NCBI GenBank assembly: GCA_031266495.1
Contig: JAISAX010000005.1
Coordinates: 1-11,031, forward strand
Source: Opitutaceae bacterium
Lineage (GTDB): Bacteria > Verrucomicrobiota > Verrucomicrobiae > Opitutales > Opitutaceae
DNA length: 11,031 nucleotides
Reading direction: 5' to 3'
The notes under the pieces: model-generated
Told to the model about the DNA's origin: nothing
Databases searched by the model: none
The model's input: only the letters and a program-made list of their open reading frames with translations
Part shown: in pieces, positions 1 through 7,205 of the stretch
How the letters are laid out: each line of letters begins with the position of its first letter
Position numbering within the stretch: position 1 is the first letter of the stretch
Made by a program: the position numbers and the translations under genes

Positions 1-86
<86 letters not shown>

Positions 87-124
87 GGACCGTCCAGGAT
101 GACACCGGCGGCGGACCTGCGGTA

Positions 125-619
125 TCAGTGACCGTGCCCCTCCGCCACAACGCCCCAGGCCCAGAGCCTGGCCGACCACACCTCGCGGCCATCGCGGCGC
201 AGCGTGAGCTTCACCTTGCGATGTTCGAGCGGATTGACGGTTGCCTTCGTCGGGCCGAAAGCGCTTCGTTCCGCGTCCCACGTCAGCCGCTCCGTGCCGA
301 ACGATCCCGTGATTTCCATCACCGCACCCGTGACGGGCGACGGGCGCACGATCACCGCCAGATGTTCCCCCGGCCACCCCAACTCCACCGTGCTCACCAC
401 GCCCTCGATCGTCGTATCATAAATCGCGCCATAACGTTCGCCGCGTTTCACCTGCGCCGCCTTTTTTTCGAGATGTTTCTGGTAAAACGGCGTGGCAATG
501 ATCGTGCCGACAATCGCGAGCACTACTGCAACCGCAGCCGCGATCATCCACTGGCGGCGTCCCCAGCGCCTCACCGGCGCCGGGCTGACAAGAACGGGTT
601 CATCGGAGAAGGCACTCAT
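125..619 (-). CDS. hypothetical single-pass membrane protein (164 aa)
   Basis: I do not recognise the family. The protein starts with about 24 cytoplasmic-type residues that include a basic cluster (RRWGRRQ). One strongly hydrophobic segment follows at about residues 24-45 (MIAAAVAVVLAIVGTIIA). A basic juxtamembrane stretch (KHLEKKAAQVKRGER) leads to a roughly 100-residue domain rich in alternating beta-type sequence. The C-terminus is His-rich (EGHGH). This suggests a membrane-anchored protein with a small soluble domain, but no catalytic motif is visible. No clear Shine-Dalgarno sequence precedes the ATG at 619. The coding-like composition and the clean membrane segment support this strand over the long plus-strand frame across the same DNA. 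It may follow the short ORF at 650-745. Confidence 0.7.
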   Translation of the reverse strand: MSAFSDEPVLVSPAPVRRWGRRQWMIAAAVAVVLAIVGTIIATPFYQKHLEKKAAQVKRGERYGAIYDTTIEGVVSTVELGWPGEHLAVIVRPSPVTGAVMEITGSFGTERLTWDAERSAFGPTKATVNPLEHRKVKLTLRRDGREVWSARLWAWGVVAEGHGH

Positions 620-649
620 GTTGCGACGAATGAGAAACCCGACGCCGCC

Positions 650-745
650 TCATGGCAACGCGCTTGTGAGCAACGCAAAACAGCCGGAGCCGCAGACCAG
701 TTCGAGGTGGCGATGGTACCGAAAAAGACCGATGTAGGGTTTCAT
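650..745 (-). CDS. possible small protein (31 aa)
   Basis: An ATG at 745 opens a 31-codon frame that ends in TGA at 650, 30 bp before the start of the membrane protein on the same strand and in the same frame. The peptide begins MKPYIGLFRYHRHLELV and has a short hydrophobic Cys-containing stretch (CGSGCFALL). It could be a small upstream protein, a leader peptide, or chance. No strong ribosome binding site is visible and I do not recognise it. Confidence 0.25.
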   Translation of the reverse strand: MKPYIGLFRYHRHLELVCGSGCFALLTSALP

Positions 746-820
746 GGGGACAGTTTAGCGAGACGGCAAATTCAGAATCAACGGACAGGGAGATCGGAAC
801 GCGTTTTACATTCCACTAAT

Positions 821-1210
821 CGTACCGCCTTCAACTATCGCCGGGCGCCCGGCGCCACCTGCGTTCAGCAGTTCGTCGCTTCCGGCGCCATCGGCACGGT
901 CAAACACGATCCGCGCGCCGCCCGCGGTTCCACGCTTCGCATACAAAAACTCTTCGGAGACCCGGAAGAGATTCCGGTCATCATGCCGGAGGGCGGCCAC
1001 GGCGGCGCGGACCCGTTGATCCAAGAACAGATGTTCTCCGCCACGCCGCCTCCCGGTCCCGATCATCGCAACGCCGGCCACGAACAGGGCGCGGCCTCGC
1101 TTCTCGTCGGAGCCGCCGCCAACCGTTCCATCGCCACCGGCCAGCCCGTGCGCATCGTCGATCTGTATCCGCTCCGCCCCAACGCCCGCCGGCTTGGCGA
1201 ACTGGTGTGA
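821..1210 (+). pseudogene. Gfo/Idh/MocA-family oxidoreductase, C-terminal fragment (copy A)
   Basis: The last roughly 130 codons read as the C-terminal part of a Gfo/Idh/MocA NAD(P)-dependent sugar dehydrogenase. Family-like elements appear in order: a GTVKHD segment matching the usual GTKGxLEH turn, the EGGHGGADPLIQEQMF block, and the C-terminal GAASLLVGAAANRSIATGQP segment followed by PVRIVDL. The frame ends in TGA at 1208-1210. There is no N-terminal Rossmann domain: upstream of about 821 the frame no longer resembles the family, and the neighbouring minus-strand gene takes over. An intact member is about 330-450 residues, so this is a 5'-truncated, presumably dead remnant. The last 145 bp are repeated at 6623-6767, beyond the inserted operon. 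The exact left edge of homology is uncertain. Confidence 0.75.
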
Positions 1211-1211
1211 G
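1067..1211 (+). repeat. 145-bp direct repeat, left copy (oxidoreductase 3' end)
   Basis: This matches 6623-6767 at 141 of 145 positions with no gaps, ending one base after the TGA stop codon. By eye the four differences are GAA/GAG, CAG/CAA and CGC/CGT, which are silent, and AAC/GAC, which changes Asn to Asp. The two copies flank the two-gene operon in the same orientation, like attachment-site duplications or paralogous 3' ends used for recombination. Confidence 0.9.
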
Positions 1212-1218
1212 GCGATGC

Positions 1219-3078
1219 TTACGGAGCATGATGTTCTCCCGGCATTGCCTTTTGGCTTGCTGTTTCACCGGATGAAATTCCAAAACCGGCTCTCCAAAAC
1301 TCAGGTGGGAGTGGGGACTGATGACGCATGCTCGCAAGAATGAGCGCGGAGGCCGGAATCTCATGTTCGAATTTTAGTTTCGATGCCTTGCTCATCTGCC
1401 CAATCAGATCTTTTAACGTCGAATATAAATCCGCATCCGGAGTGTCTGCCGAATCAGATAATGGGGGAATCGACACGGCTTCACCATCGCCAACATAACC
1501 GCGCAGCACTTTTTCGTCCCAATCGCCCGGTGCGATCCACGAAATCAGATCAACAGGACGATAATCATCGCGCCTGCCATCATCGGCAGCTCCCAACACC
1601 AGGTGCATATGAATCCGGCGCAATAAATGACCACGCGCCGCCGAATCAAAAACGCAGCACAGTTCCAACAACATCAGTAGCAAAAAAGAACTGCCGGTGG
1701 ACACGACCTGCTCTTTCGGCTTCAACGCGATTTGTTCGAAAACATTTTCCAATGAGTTGCAGCCGTCCAGAAAAGGCAGGTCGCGTGCTTTGCCAAAACG
1801 CCGCACGTAAAGACGCCTTTCAAGTTCGCCCAGAAAATCAAATGCCGCCTGCATTCTCCCTGTGCGAATCCATGCCGCAATCGTCAGAAAAATTTCAATA
1901 TGGTGGATGTCCAGCAACGGACGAAACACACACACATTCGCTTTTACCAGCGCCTCAATCCAATCGCTGACCTGTTGTAAAATCTCCTGTTGTTCCTTCC
2001 GTCCTGCATCTGTTTTGGAAGTCCCCAATTCCGAAAAAGCCATCGACAACAGTCCCAATCGCGCCAGATGCCAGTAGCCGACATAGGAAGCCGCGACAGG
2101 CGCGATAAATCCGCGGCTCGCCAACTGGTCGATGGAATGTTTTTCCGCCAGTAGCGGCATTTGCGATACATAGAAATTGCGTGATCCAATAACGTAAAAA
2201 TGGAGCCAGAACCGGAAAACCGCCTGCCGGATTTTTTTCCCGGTTGAGGTCAGAGTGAATCGCCACAGAACGATTGCGGCCCACTCTGTCAGGTCGATCA
2301 GTCCGGTTGCGATTGTGGGATTGGCCTCCGCCCGCTGGCGCAAAATGATCAATGCAACGGGCACCAGCGCGACGCCCCGCTCACCGGTCCCCTCCTTGAG
2401 CACGTCGTCCAAAAAACGTTTCCAGGCTGGCAATAATTGGTTTTCCCAAGGATCCGAGCCGTGAGCGAAATCCGCTGCCTGTGCGCACAGGTAATCGAGT
2501 TGCCCAAAGAATTTTTGTGGGACAAGCGAAGGCGTCAGCAGATGCTTCAGCGTCAGGTCTGCCAGATCCGAAAGATTCCATCGTTCAAATCGAAGACGAA
2601 CCTTGTTGCGCCACACTTTGGGCGGGGCGTTTTTGACGAAACGCTCATAAGCCGTCACGCCGTTGGCGTCTTCATCCTTATTGTAGGCCAGAACCACGGT
2701 AAGTTGCGTGACTTTGCAAAAATGTTTGTCACCAAGTTCCGGATACTTGGCTGTTTCCATGTCGTTCAGAAATTTATTTTTCGTCCACGTGCTGATTGTC
2801 AGAGGCTCATCCTTCAGGACAAAAACGGTCAGCGTTTTTTGGTCCTCGCTCAGGAATGAAAGATCGACGCCAAACTCCGCCTCACTTTTGGACATCGAAT
2901 AATCTTCCTGCGAAGTTCGCCGAAAAGGCAGACGAACGGGTTTCCCGAAGAGCGCAAGTCCCAATGAATAAACAACCCAATCCAGTCCCCATTTCGTTCC
3001 ACTGTTTTCCTGACGGGTGCGTTCAAGCAGGGATTCCAAATACCATGTAACGAAGTTTTTTTTCAGGTCGGGTGTCAT
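1219..3078 (-). CDS. partner of HipA-like fusion; possible restriction-endonuclease-fold N-terminus (619 aa)
   Basis: This is the second gene of the operon. Its ATG at 3078 overlaps the upstream stop codon as ATGA, which implies translational coupling. Residues 1-190 look like a compact alpha/beta domain. AEFGVDLSF (E68, D72) is followed about 16 residues later by a hydrophobic strand ending in Lys (VFVLKDE, K89). This spacing recalls the D...(E/Q)xK core of PD-(D/E)xK nuclease folds, but Val stands where the second acidic residue should be, so a catalytically dead or altered domain is possible. A Trp-containing helix and the LTLKHLLTPSLVPQKF segment link to the rest. Residues 200-619 are predominantly helical, with hydrophobic stretches (FLLLMLLELCCVF near 465-477) that do not look like a convincing membrane bundle. 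I do not recognise a named family. The stop lies 8 bp from the convergent oxidoreductase remnant, leaving no room for an intervening terminator. Confidence 0.85.
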   Translation of the reverse strand: MTPDLKKNFVTWYLESLLERTRQENSGTKWGLDWVVYSLGLALFGKPVRLPFRRTSQEDYSMSKSEAEFGVDLSFLSEDQKTLTVFVLKDEPLTISTWTKNKFLNDMETAKYPELGDKHFCKVTQLTVVLAYNKDEDANGVTAYERFVKNAPPKVWRNKVRLRFERWNLSDLADLTLKHLLTPSLVPQKFFGQLDYLCAQAADFAHGSDPWENQLLPAWKRFLDDVLKEGTGERGVALVPVALIILRQRAEANPTIATGLIDLTEWAAIVLWRFTLTSTGKKIRQAVFRFWLHFYVIGSRNFYVSQMPLLAEKHSIDQLASRGFIAPVAASYVGYWHLARLGLLSMAFSELGTSKTDAGRKEQQEILQQVSDWIEALVKANVCVFRPLLDIHHIEIFLTIAAWIRTGRMQAAFDFLGELERRLYVRRFGKARDLPFLDGCNSLENVFEQIALKPKEQVVSTGSSFLLLMLLELCCVFDSAARGHLLRRIHMHLVLGAADDGRRDDYRPVDLISWIAPGDWDEKVLRGYVGDGEAVSIPPLSDSADTPDADLYSTLKDLIGQMSKASKLKFEHEIPASALILASMRHQSPLPPEFWRAGFGISSGETASQKAMPGEHHAP

Positions 3079-6000
3079 GATTGTGCGAAATTTTGTTCCA
3101 GTTCATCGATTCGGTGCAGTGCCGACATTCGCCGCCACCACATGCCCTCATAATCCATCAAGTTCATCCGGGGGAGTTCAACGGAATGGGAAAACTCGCA
3201 TAGTTCAGACGTGCGGGAAAGTTCCCCACCTTGGCGAATTATCCGCCAGCTTTTTCCATAGAGAAGGTGAACCTCCTTCACTGCACCAAGTCGCACGAAA
3301 ATAGACTGTTCATTGGCGCTACGTTCGACATCTCGCGAGAATCGGCGGGCAAACACATGCTGTGCGCGAGCGTAACCGGGCGCCTGCATTTGAAGAGCAG
3401 GGGATTTCGCCACCTCTGTGCCGAGATGCTGCAACGCTCGTTGTGTTGTTTCGAGGATGCCACGTAATCGTTCGTGTTGCGGAGCCGCCTGCGACAAAGC
3501 CTCGCGATATTCATGCGTGTTCAGTGCCTGCAACTCGACTTCCTCGTAAAAGCTCGCGGACAGATCGCCTCCAAACTCATCCATTCGCGATGCCAGGCAG
3601 GCATGCAAACGTGCCTGCGCGGAATCAGCGCCCAGCCATTCCGGACTCGCCTGCACCTCGCGGTACACAAGCTCCACTTGCCTCGCATCAGCCTGATTTA
3701 GCAAATCGGCTTGCAAGCCTTGTACCCCTGATCGCGCGAAAATGAGCAGACCGGTTTTGCGCTCAAAGCAGGTTTTCCCGAAACACAAATTCGTTGCCAG
3801 AAACGCATTCAAATCCGGTTTGGCAACGAAAGTGAGGTAGTGGATGAAATCGTCTTCTTCAAATCGCCTTATCCAACGTATTCCCGATTTGTTTGCGATC
3901 TTGCGAACAAGCTCCAGCAACCGCATGGAATCGTGCAGACCCACATCGCGCAAAAAATCGCCCAATTGATTCCACGCGCCTTTTCCGGAATCATCAAAAG
4001 GCAGCAATTTGATCAGCGTATTCTCCCACAAAATACACATTCCCGGATCATTTTCTGACGAATCCTTCCATGCCGTGATGCACCCCTGCAGGATTGACCA
4101 ACACGCCGCTGGCGAAAGCCTGGGAGAGGCGAGCCGGTCCATCTCCTGCTGTATCCAGCCTCTTGCAGACATATCACCGGACCATACAAAAGTGACGAGC
4201 ACACGACACCATGCCGTGATTTCGGCATCGCTCCCAAGTTCGATTTCATCGCGCAATCCAAGCGCCTCGTTTTCGGACAACACCTCCCCTGCCCCCCCCC
4301 TCCTTGTATGTTCCCATGAGTAAAGATACAAGGCCCGCCAGTCGGCCCATCCTTTCCCCTTCAGACGGTTTTCCAAATTCCTGAATCGTGTCTCCAGTGT
4401 GCCTGACCGCGCCACCTGCAAACGCAAGTGGCCGACCATTCGGGCGATGATTGTTTGCTCCCGCTCACCGGGTTTTTGGTCCAACCAGAATGACGCCAGT
4501 TCAAGCGCGTCTTTCGTGGAGTGCTCCACGAACGCGGCAACACTATTCCAGAAACCGATCTGATATAAATCATCGCCAATTTGTTTTCGTGCCTTTTTGA
4601 GCCACGAAAACATGAATCCCTTTGTGAACCGCGCATGGCGAAACACATCACTGACGTAATCCAGCGACCTGAATATCCACATTTTATTTCGAATAATCAG
4701 GTCAAGGAACGCCTCCCGATCCGCTTGTATCCAACCCATCACCACATCCAGCCAGAGTTTTTTGACAAATGAACGGGCTGTATCCCCCGTTCCAAGGCCG
4801 ACATAAAACAACGGGCCGACCTTGGCGAAGGCGGCGGGTGTCAGCCCCTCAGGAAAAAACTCCCGAGCCAATACCATCAGATTTTCGCCACTTGCGGCGA
4901 TTGCCACCAACTCGTCACGCACCTTTTCCAAAAAAGCCCTATCCGTATTCAGAGGAGATGGATCGTTTTTTTTTTGATTCAAGACTGCCTGGGCGACGTG
5001 GGGATAACGTTCGGCAAACGAAACCTCCTGTCTCTTTTGGTCATCAGGTTTTGAGGTTGGAATGGATGTTGTCATGAGGTCATTGAGGAAACGCTCAACA
5101 CGTCCATAAGCATTACGAGCCACGTCACGGAAATCAGACGAGACCAGTTTGTCATTACAAACTCGCGACCAAAAATCCAGTGCCCATCTGGCAGCCTGTC
5201 CCATGTCATTTCTTGATTCGGGTGAAGCGACTGGCAGCGGGAAATCCCTGTCCACAATCTCCCCCTGCACAGATGGGCGGTAAGCCATTGGCAGCATGTC
5301 GTAAACAGGCGCGAGGGAAAGCGGGGCCTCATCCTTCCAGAAAAAACTCACGTTGCCGAAATGCATGTCCGTGTTCCCGATAAAAACACCGAAATAATAC
5401 AGCCGACGCAGACGACGTGCATCCAGCGCCTCCAGCAAATTGTCACGCAGCATTGTCGCGGATGCGGTTGCCCACGAACCACTCTCATCATAATCCATCC
5501 CTCTCGCCACGCTGCGCAGGGAGATTACTCCCCGGCGTCCATGCGACCCAACCCGGTCAAAACGGATTACCTCAAGGAAACGACGCCCGCCTGCATCGAA
5601 AATCCGCGCATCCGACACAGGAATCTCCGTGCCTGTGAGGCGCAACACTTCGAACGCGTGGTATTCGGCCAGTAACAGATCCGCCCAACGTTGGGCAACC
5701 CGCTGGCTGGCAGCGGAAATCCGTGATGAAAAGACGGGCGAGAATTTTATAATGGCTGCTCTGTTCGAATCGATTTCTGCAGACGACAAAGGCCCGGCTG
5801 ATTGTGGCACGTCATCGACAATCTGTGCCATAAATTTTGGCTGTTCTCCTCCTGCCGAGGAGCCTGCGGGTTCGCCCAGCATGACTTGCCCGGCCAGTTG
5901 AGGGTAACGTTCCGCTCGTTTTCCCTCATGCACAAATATCGCGAGAGACGCAGGAGGCACATCATCCCCACGCCGCCGTATTCGTCCGGCCATTTCATCC

Positions 6001-6527
6001 CCGACCACCCAATCTCCGGGAAGATCCTCTCCAAAATGAACCAGATAATTCAGCAAGTTTTCCGCGCTCCAATCATTCGGATCGACGGGAGTTCCCAGTT
6101 GGGATGCCACCCCCCTGGCACAAATTCGCCCGAGAAATCCCTGCGGTTGGGAATCGTTCAGAAAAAACGGGGTGAATCCCTCGAAGAAACCATCGGGATA
6201 CTTTTTTCGCAGGACAGGCGGCACGTTTGTGAGACGAAACCCGCCCTCGACGGCTTCAAGTGAACCTGCCGGCAAAAGCTCTCCCTGCTCATCCACTCGA
6301 TACAGCGGCCAGGTATGTCCCAACGTGGGAATTTCCCTGCGCAACGTGTAACGCGGTCGCTGTCCTGAATCCATCCGTACAACCTCGTCACCCAAACGAG
6401 ATAAAAGCCTGGAAATCGTTGGGCGACTCACCCCCAACGCTGCGGACAGGTCCAATGCCGTTGCCTGCTTTCGCAAGCGCAATTCGTTGCGAAGTTCACT
6501 GATATCGACCTGATGAGTCCTTGGCAT
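3075..6527 (-). CDS. winged-helix HipA-type (YjjJ/HipH-like) Ser/Thr kinase fused to large helical C-terminal domain (1150 aa)
   Basis: HipA-family kinases are toxin kinases; E. coli HipA phosphorylates GltX and is repressed by the separate DNA-binding antitoxin HipB. Here a winged helix is fused at residues 8-65 (HTH about 22-45, LGVSRPTISRLLSRLG), as in YjjJ/HipH. The REIPTLGHTWPLYRVDE and FFLNDSQPQGFLGR blocks also fit that subfamily. Kinase motifs appear complete: the SAGGEQPK loop (S224 aligns with the autophosphorylated Ser150 of HipA), K261 in IIKFSP, RFDR 322-325, GNTDMHFGN with D387 and N392, and APVYDM with D410. The 23-residue D387-D410 gap equals that of HipA D309-D332. YjjJ-type proteins are about 440 residues long; here about 660 further residues (490-1150), mostly helical and unrecognised, are attached. 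A G9 run lies at codons about 742-746. Base composition is visibly lower in GC than the flanks. The ATG at 6527 begins directly before the winged helix and follows AT-rich DNA; no clear Shine-Dalgarno is seen. The substrate is unknown. Confidence 0.93.
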   Translation of the reverse strand: MPRTHQVDISELRNELRLRKQATALDLSAALGVSRPTISRLLSRLGDEVVRMDSGQRPRYTLRREIPTLGHTWPLYRVDEQGELLPAGSLEAVEGGFRLTNVPPVLRKKYPDGFFEGFTPFFLNDSQPQGFLGRICARGVASQLGTPVDPNDWSAENLLNYLVHFGEDLPGDWVVGDEMAGRIRRRGDDVPPASLAIFVHEGKRAERYPQLAGQVMLGEPAGSSAGGEQPKFMAQIVDDVPQSAGPLSSAEIDSNRAAIIKFSPVFSSRISAASQRVAQRWADLLLAEYHAFEVLRLTGTEIPVSDARIFDAGGRRFLEVIRFDRVGSHGRRGVISLRSVARGMDYDESGSWATASATMLRDNLLEALDARRLRRLYYFGVFIGNTDMHFGNVSFFWKDEAPLSLAPVYDMLPMAYRPSVQGEIVDRDFPLPVASPESRNDMGQAARWALDFWSRVCNDKLVSSDFRDVARNAYGRVERFLNDLMTTSIPTSKPDDQKRQEVSFAERYPHVAQAVLNQKKNDPSPLNTDRAFLEKVRDELVAIAASGENLMVLAREFFPEGLTPAAFAKVGPLFYVGLGTGDTARSFVKKLWLDVVMGWIQADREAFLDLIIRNKMWIFRSLDYVSDVFRHARFTKGFMFSWLKKARKQIGDDLYQIGFWNSVAAFVEHSTKDALELASFWLDQKPGEREQTIIARMVGHLRLQVARSGTLETRFRNLENRLKGKGWADWRALYLYSWEHTRRGGAGEVLSENEALGLRDEIELGSDAEITAWCRVLVTFVWSGDMSARGWIQQEMDRLASPRLSPAACWSILQGCITAWKDSSENDPGMCILWENTLIKLLPFDDSGKGAWNQLGDFLRDVGLHDSMRLLELVRKIANKSGIRWIRRFEEDDFIHYLTFVAKPDLNAFLATNLCFGKTCFERKTGLLIFARSGVQGLQADLLNQADARQVELVYREVQASPEWLGADSAQARLHACLASRMDEFGGDLSASFYEEVELQALNTHEYREALSQAAPQHERLRGILETTQRALQHLGTEVAKSPALQMQAPGYARAQHVFARRFSRDVERSANEQSIFVRLGAVKEVHLLYGKSWRIIRQGGELSRTSELCEFSHSVELPRMNLMDYEGMWWRRMSALHRIDELEQNFAQS
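4292..4300 (-). repeat. G9 homopolymer inside kinase-fusion gene
   Basis: The coding strand carries nine consecutive G in the Arg-Gly-Gly-Ala region at about codons 742-746, in the C-terminal extension. One extra G would lead to a TGA about 15 codons later. Loss of one G would shift into another frame that stays open to about 4013. The kinase domain lies upstream and would be retained either way. Confidence 0.9.
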
Positions 6528-6619
6528 TTTATGAAACGGTTATTTTTGAAAAAAACATCACATATCTCTCTCTTTTGAAAGAGGTAATTTAAAAAGTATT
6601 TTTTATTGTGAACAGGCGT
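6528..6619 (-). promoter_or_regulatory. AT-rich promoter region of the kinase operon
   Basis: This roughly 90-bp segment lies between the operon's ATG and the second oxidoreductase repeat and is much richer in A and T than anything near it. It is the only space available for the operon promoter. No clear sigma-70 -35/-10 pair or Shine-Dalgarno sequence could be assigned with confidence. It contains the palindrome at 6570-6583 and two copies of TTTTGAAA. Confidence 0.6.
6570..6583. promoter_or_regulatory. 14-bp palindrome, candidate operator
   Basis: CTCTTT-TG-AAAGAG is a perfect 6-bp inverted repeat with a 2-base centre, about 45-55 bp upstream of the kinase-fusion start codon. Its core TTTTGAAA (6573-6580) recurs at 6544-6551, 29 bp away, close to three helical turns. 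It is a reasonable target for autoregulation by the fused winged helix, but this is inference from position and symmetry only. Confidence 0.4.
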
Positions 6620-6766
6620 CACCGCAACGCCGGCCACGAGCAAGGCGCGGCCTCGCTTCTCGTCGGAGCCGCCGCCAACCGTTCCATCGCCACCGGCCAG
6701 CCCGTGCGCATCGTCGATCTGTATCCGCTCCGTCCCGACGCCCGCCGGCTTGGCGAACTGGTGTGA
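6620..6766 (+). pseudogene. Gfo/Idh/MocA-family oxidoreductase, 3'-end remnant (copy B)
   Basis: The frame from HRNAGHEQGAASLLVG through the ANRSIATGQP segment to the terminal LGELV and TGA at 6764-6766 is the last 48 codons of the same oxidoreductase fragment seen at 821-1210. Nothing upstream continues the gene: position 6619 and earlier is the AT-rich promoter of the divergent operon. It has no start and cannot encode a functional enzyme alone. Confidence 0.85.
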
Positions 6767-6767
6767 G
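6623..6767 (+). repeat. 145-bp direct repeat, right copy
   Basis: This is the partner of 1067-1211, with 141 of 145 identical bases and a period of 5556 bp. A silent CAT/CAC difference just upstream suggests that similarity may begin one codon earlier. Sequence diverges completely one base after the stop codon on both sides. Confidence 0.9.
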
Positions 6768-6794
6768 TAACTGAATTTACGCGGACCGACGTGG

Positions 6795-6830
6795 CACGGG
6801 CTTCCAGCCCGTGGACGGCGCGAAGCGCCG
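6795..6830. repeat. two adjacent small hairpins
   Basis: CACGGGCT (6795-6802) pairs perfectly with AGCCCGTG (6806-6813) across a three-base loop. CGGCGC (6816-6821) pairs with GCGCCG (6825-6830) across GAA. They follow the oxidoreductase remnant by about 30 bp and run straight into a C-tract. They could act as a transcription barrier, but there is no following T-run, so I call them dispersed repeat hairpins and not a terminator. Confidence 0.7.
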
Positions 6831-6852
6831 CCCCCCTCCCCCCCCCCCCCCC
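6831..6852. repeat. C-tract
   Basis: Twenty-two bases, all C apart from one T at 6837, follow the hairpins. It is a likely site of slippage or sequencing error and lies outside any gene. Confidence 0.85.
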
Positions 6853-6896
6853 GGCACCACCCACGGAACACGGGCTGGACGTCCGCACCACGACGC

Positions 6897-6925
6897 TTCG
6901 CGTAATATCACTGGTGTTACGCGAA
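6897..6925. repeat. 9-bp inverted repeat
   Basis: TTCGCGTAA (6897-6905) and TTACGCGAA (6917-6925) form a perfect stem around an 11-base loop. It belongs to the same repeat-rich intergenic stretch as the neighbouring hairpins. Confidence 0.7.
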
Positions 6926-6934
6926 AGACACCGC

Positions 6935-7045
6935 AGGGGTTTCGCTTGCGAAGCCCGCGCCAGCCGGACGAACTGACGTATCTCCATCCCGGCGACAGAT
7001 CCTCGCGGGCTTCGCAAGCGAAGCCCCTACCTTCGAAGCCCCTAC
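6935..7045. repeat. 25-bp inverted repeat with internal hairpins (REP-like)
   Basis: Positions 6935-6959 are the reverse complement of 7004-7028 with one mismatch. Each arm is itself a hairpin: 7007-7015 pairs perfectly with 7018-7026 around AA, and 6937-6945 pairs with 6948-6956 around TT with one mismatch. A further partial copy of the arm end, CGAAGCCCCTAC, lies at 7034-7045, repeated from 7019-7030 with a 15-bp period. This nested palindromic design resembles bacterial REP/BIME elements. No transposase is nearby. Confidence 0.7.
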
Positions 7046-7148
7046 GGTCGGAGCAGGCCTTCGACGTGCGTAACATCAGTTCCTTATTCTTCATTTTTTA
7101 TTCTTCATTCATCATTTTCCTGCGCCAGCGGGGGGGGAGGGGGAATGC
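7046..7148. other. AT-rich spacer with 12-bp direct repeat and G-run upstream of AraC gene
   Basis: TTATTCTTCATT occurs at 7084-7095 and again at 7098-7109. A G-rich run (7130-7143) follows, immediately before the TTG and ATG codons near the regulator gene. This stretch could hold the regulator's promoter, but no convincing -35/-10 pair is seen. Apart from the repeats I see nothing else here. Confidence 0.4.
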
Positions 7149-7205
7149 TTGCGTTCCGGGTCGTTTTGCAATTTATCCGGAGACAGACAATCCCCCCCAC
7201 CGCGC

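Noticed and set aside
128..820. Long plus-strand open frame from 128 that joins the oxidoreductase fragment
   Set aside because: Its translation before about 821 is Arg/His-rich, resembles no family, and runs antisense to the well-formed membrane protein at 125-619. Only the 3' part is oxidoreductase-like.
3075..6527. A separate HipB-type antitoxin gene next to the kinase
   Set aside because: No small HTH gene is found between 6528 and 6766 or after the partner gene. The only HTH is the fused N-terminal winged helix.
1212..6619. Search for an integrase, transposase or tRNA within the island
   Set aside because: The two large genes fill the segment, and neither shows tyrosine or serine recombinase or DDE transposase motifs. 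No tRNA-like sequence was recognised.
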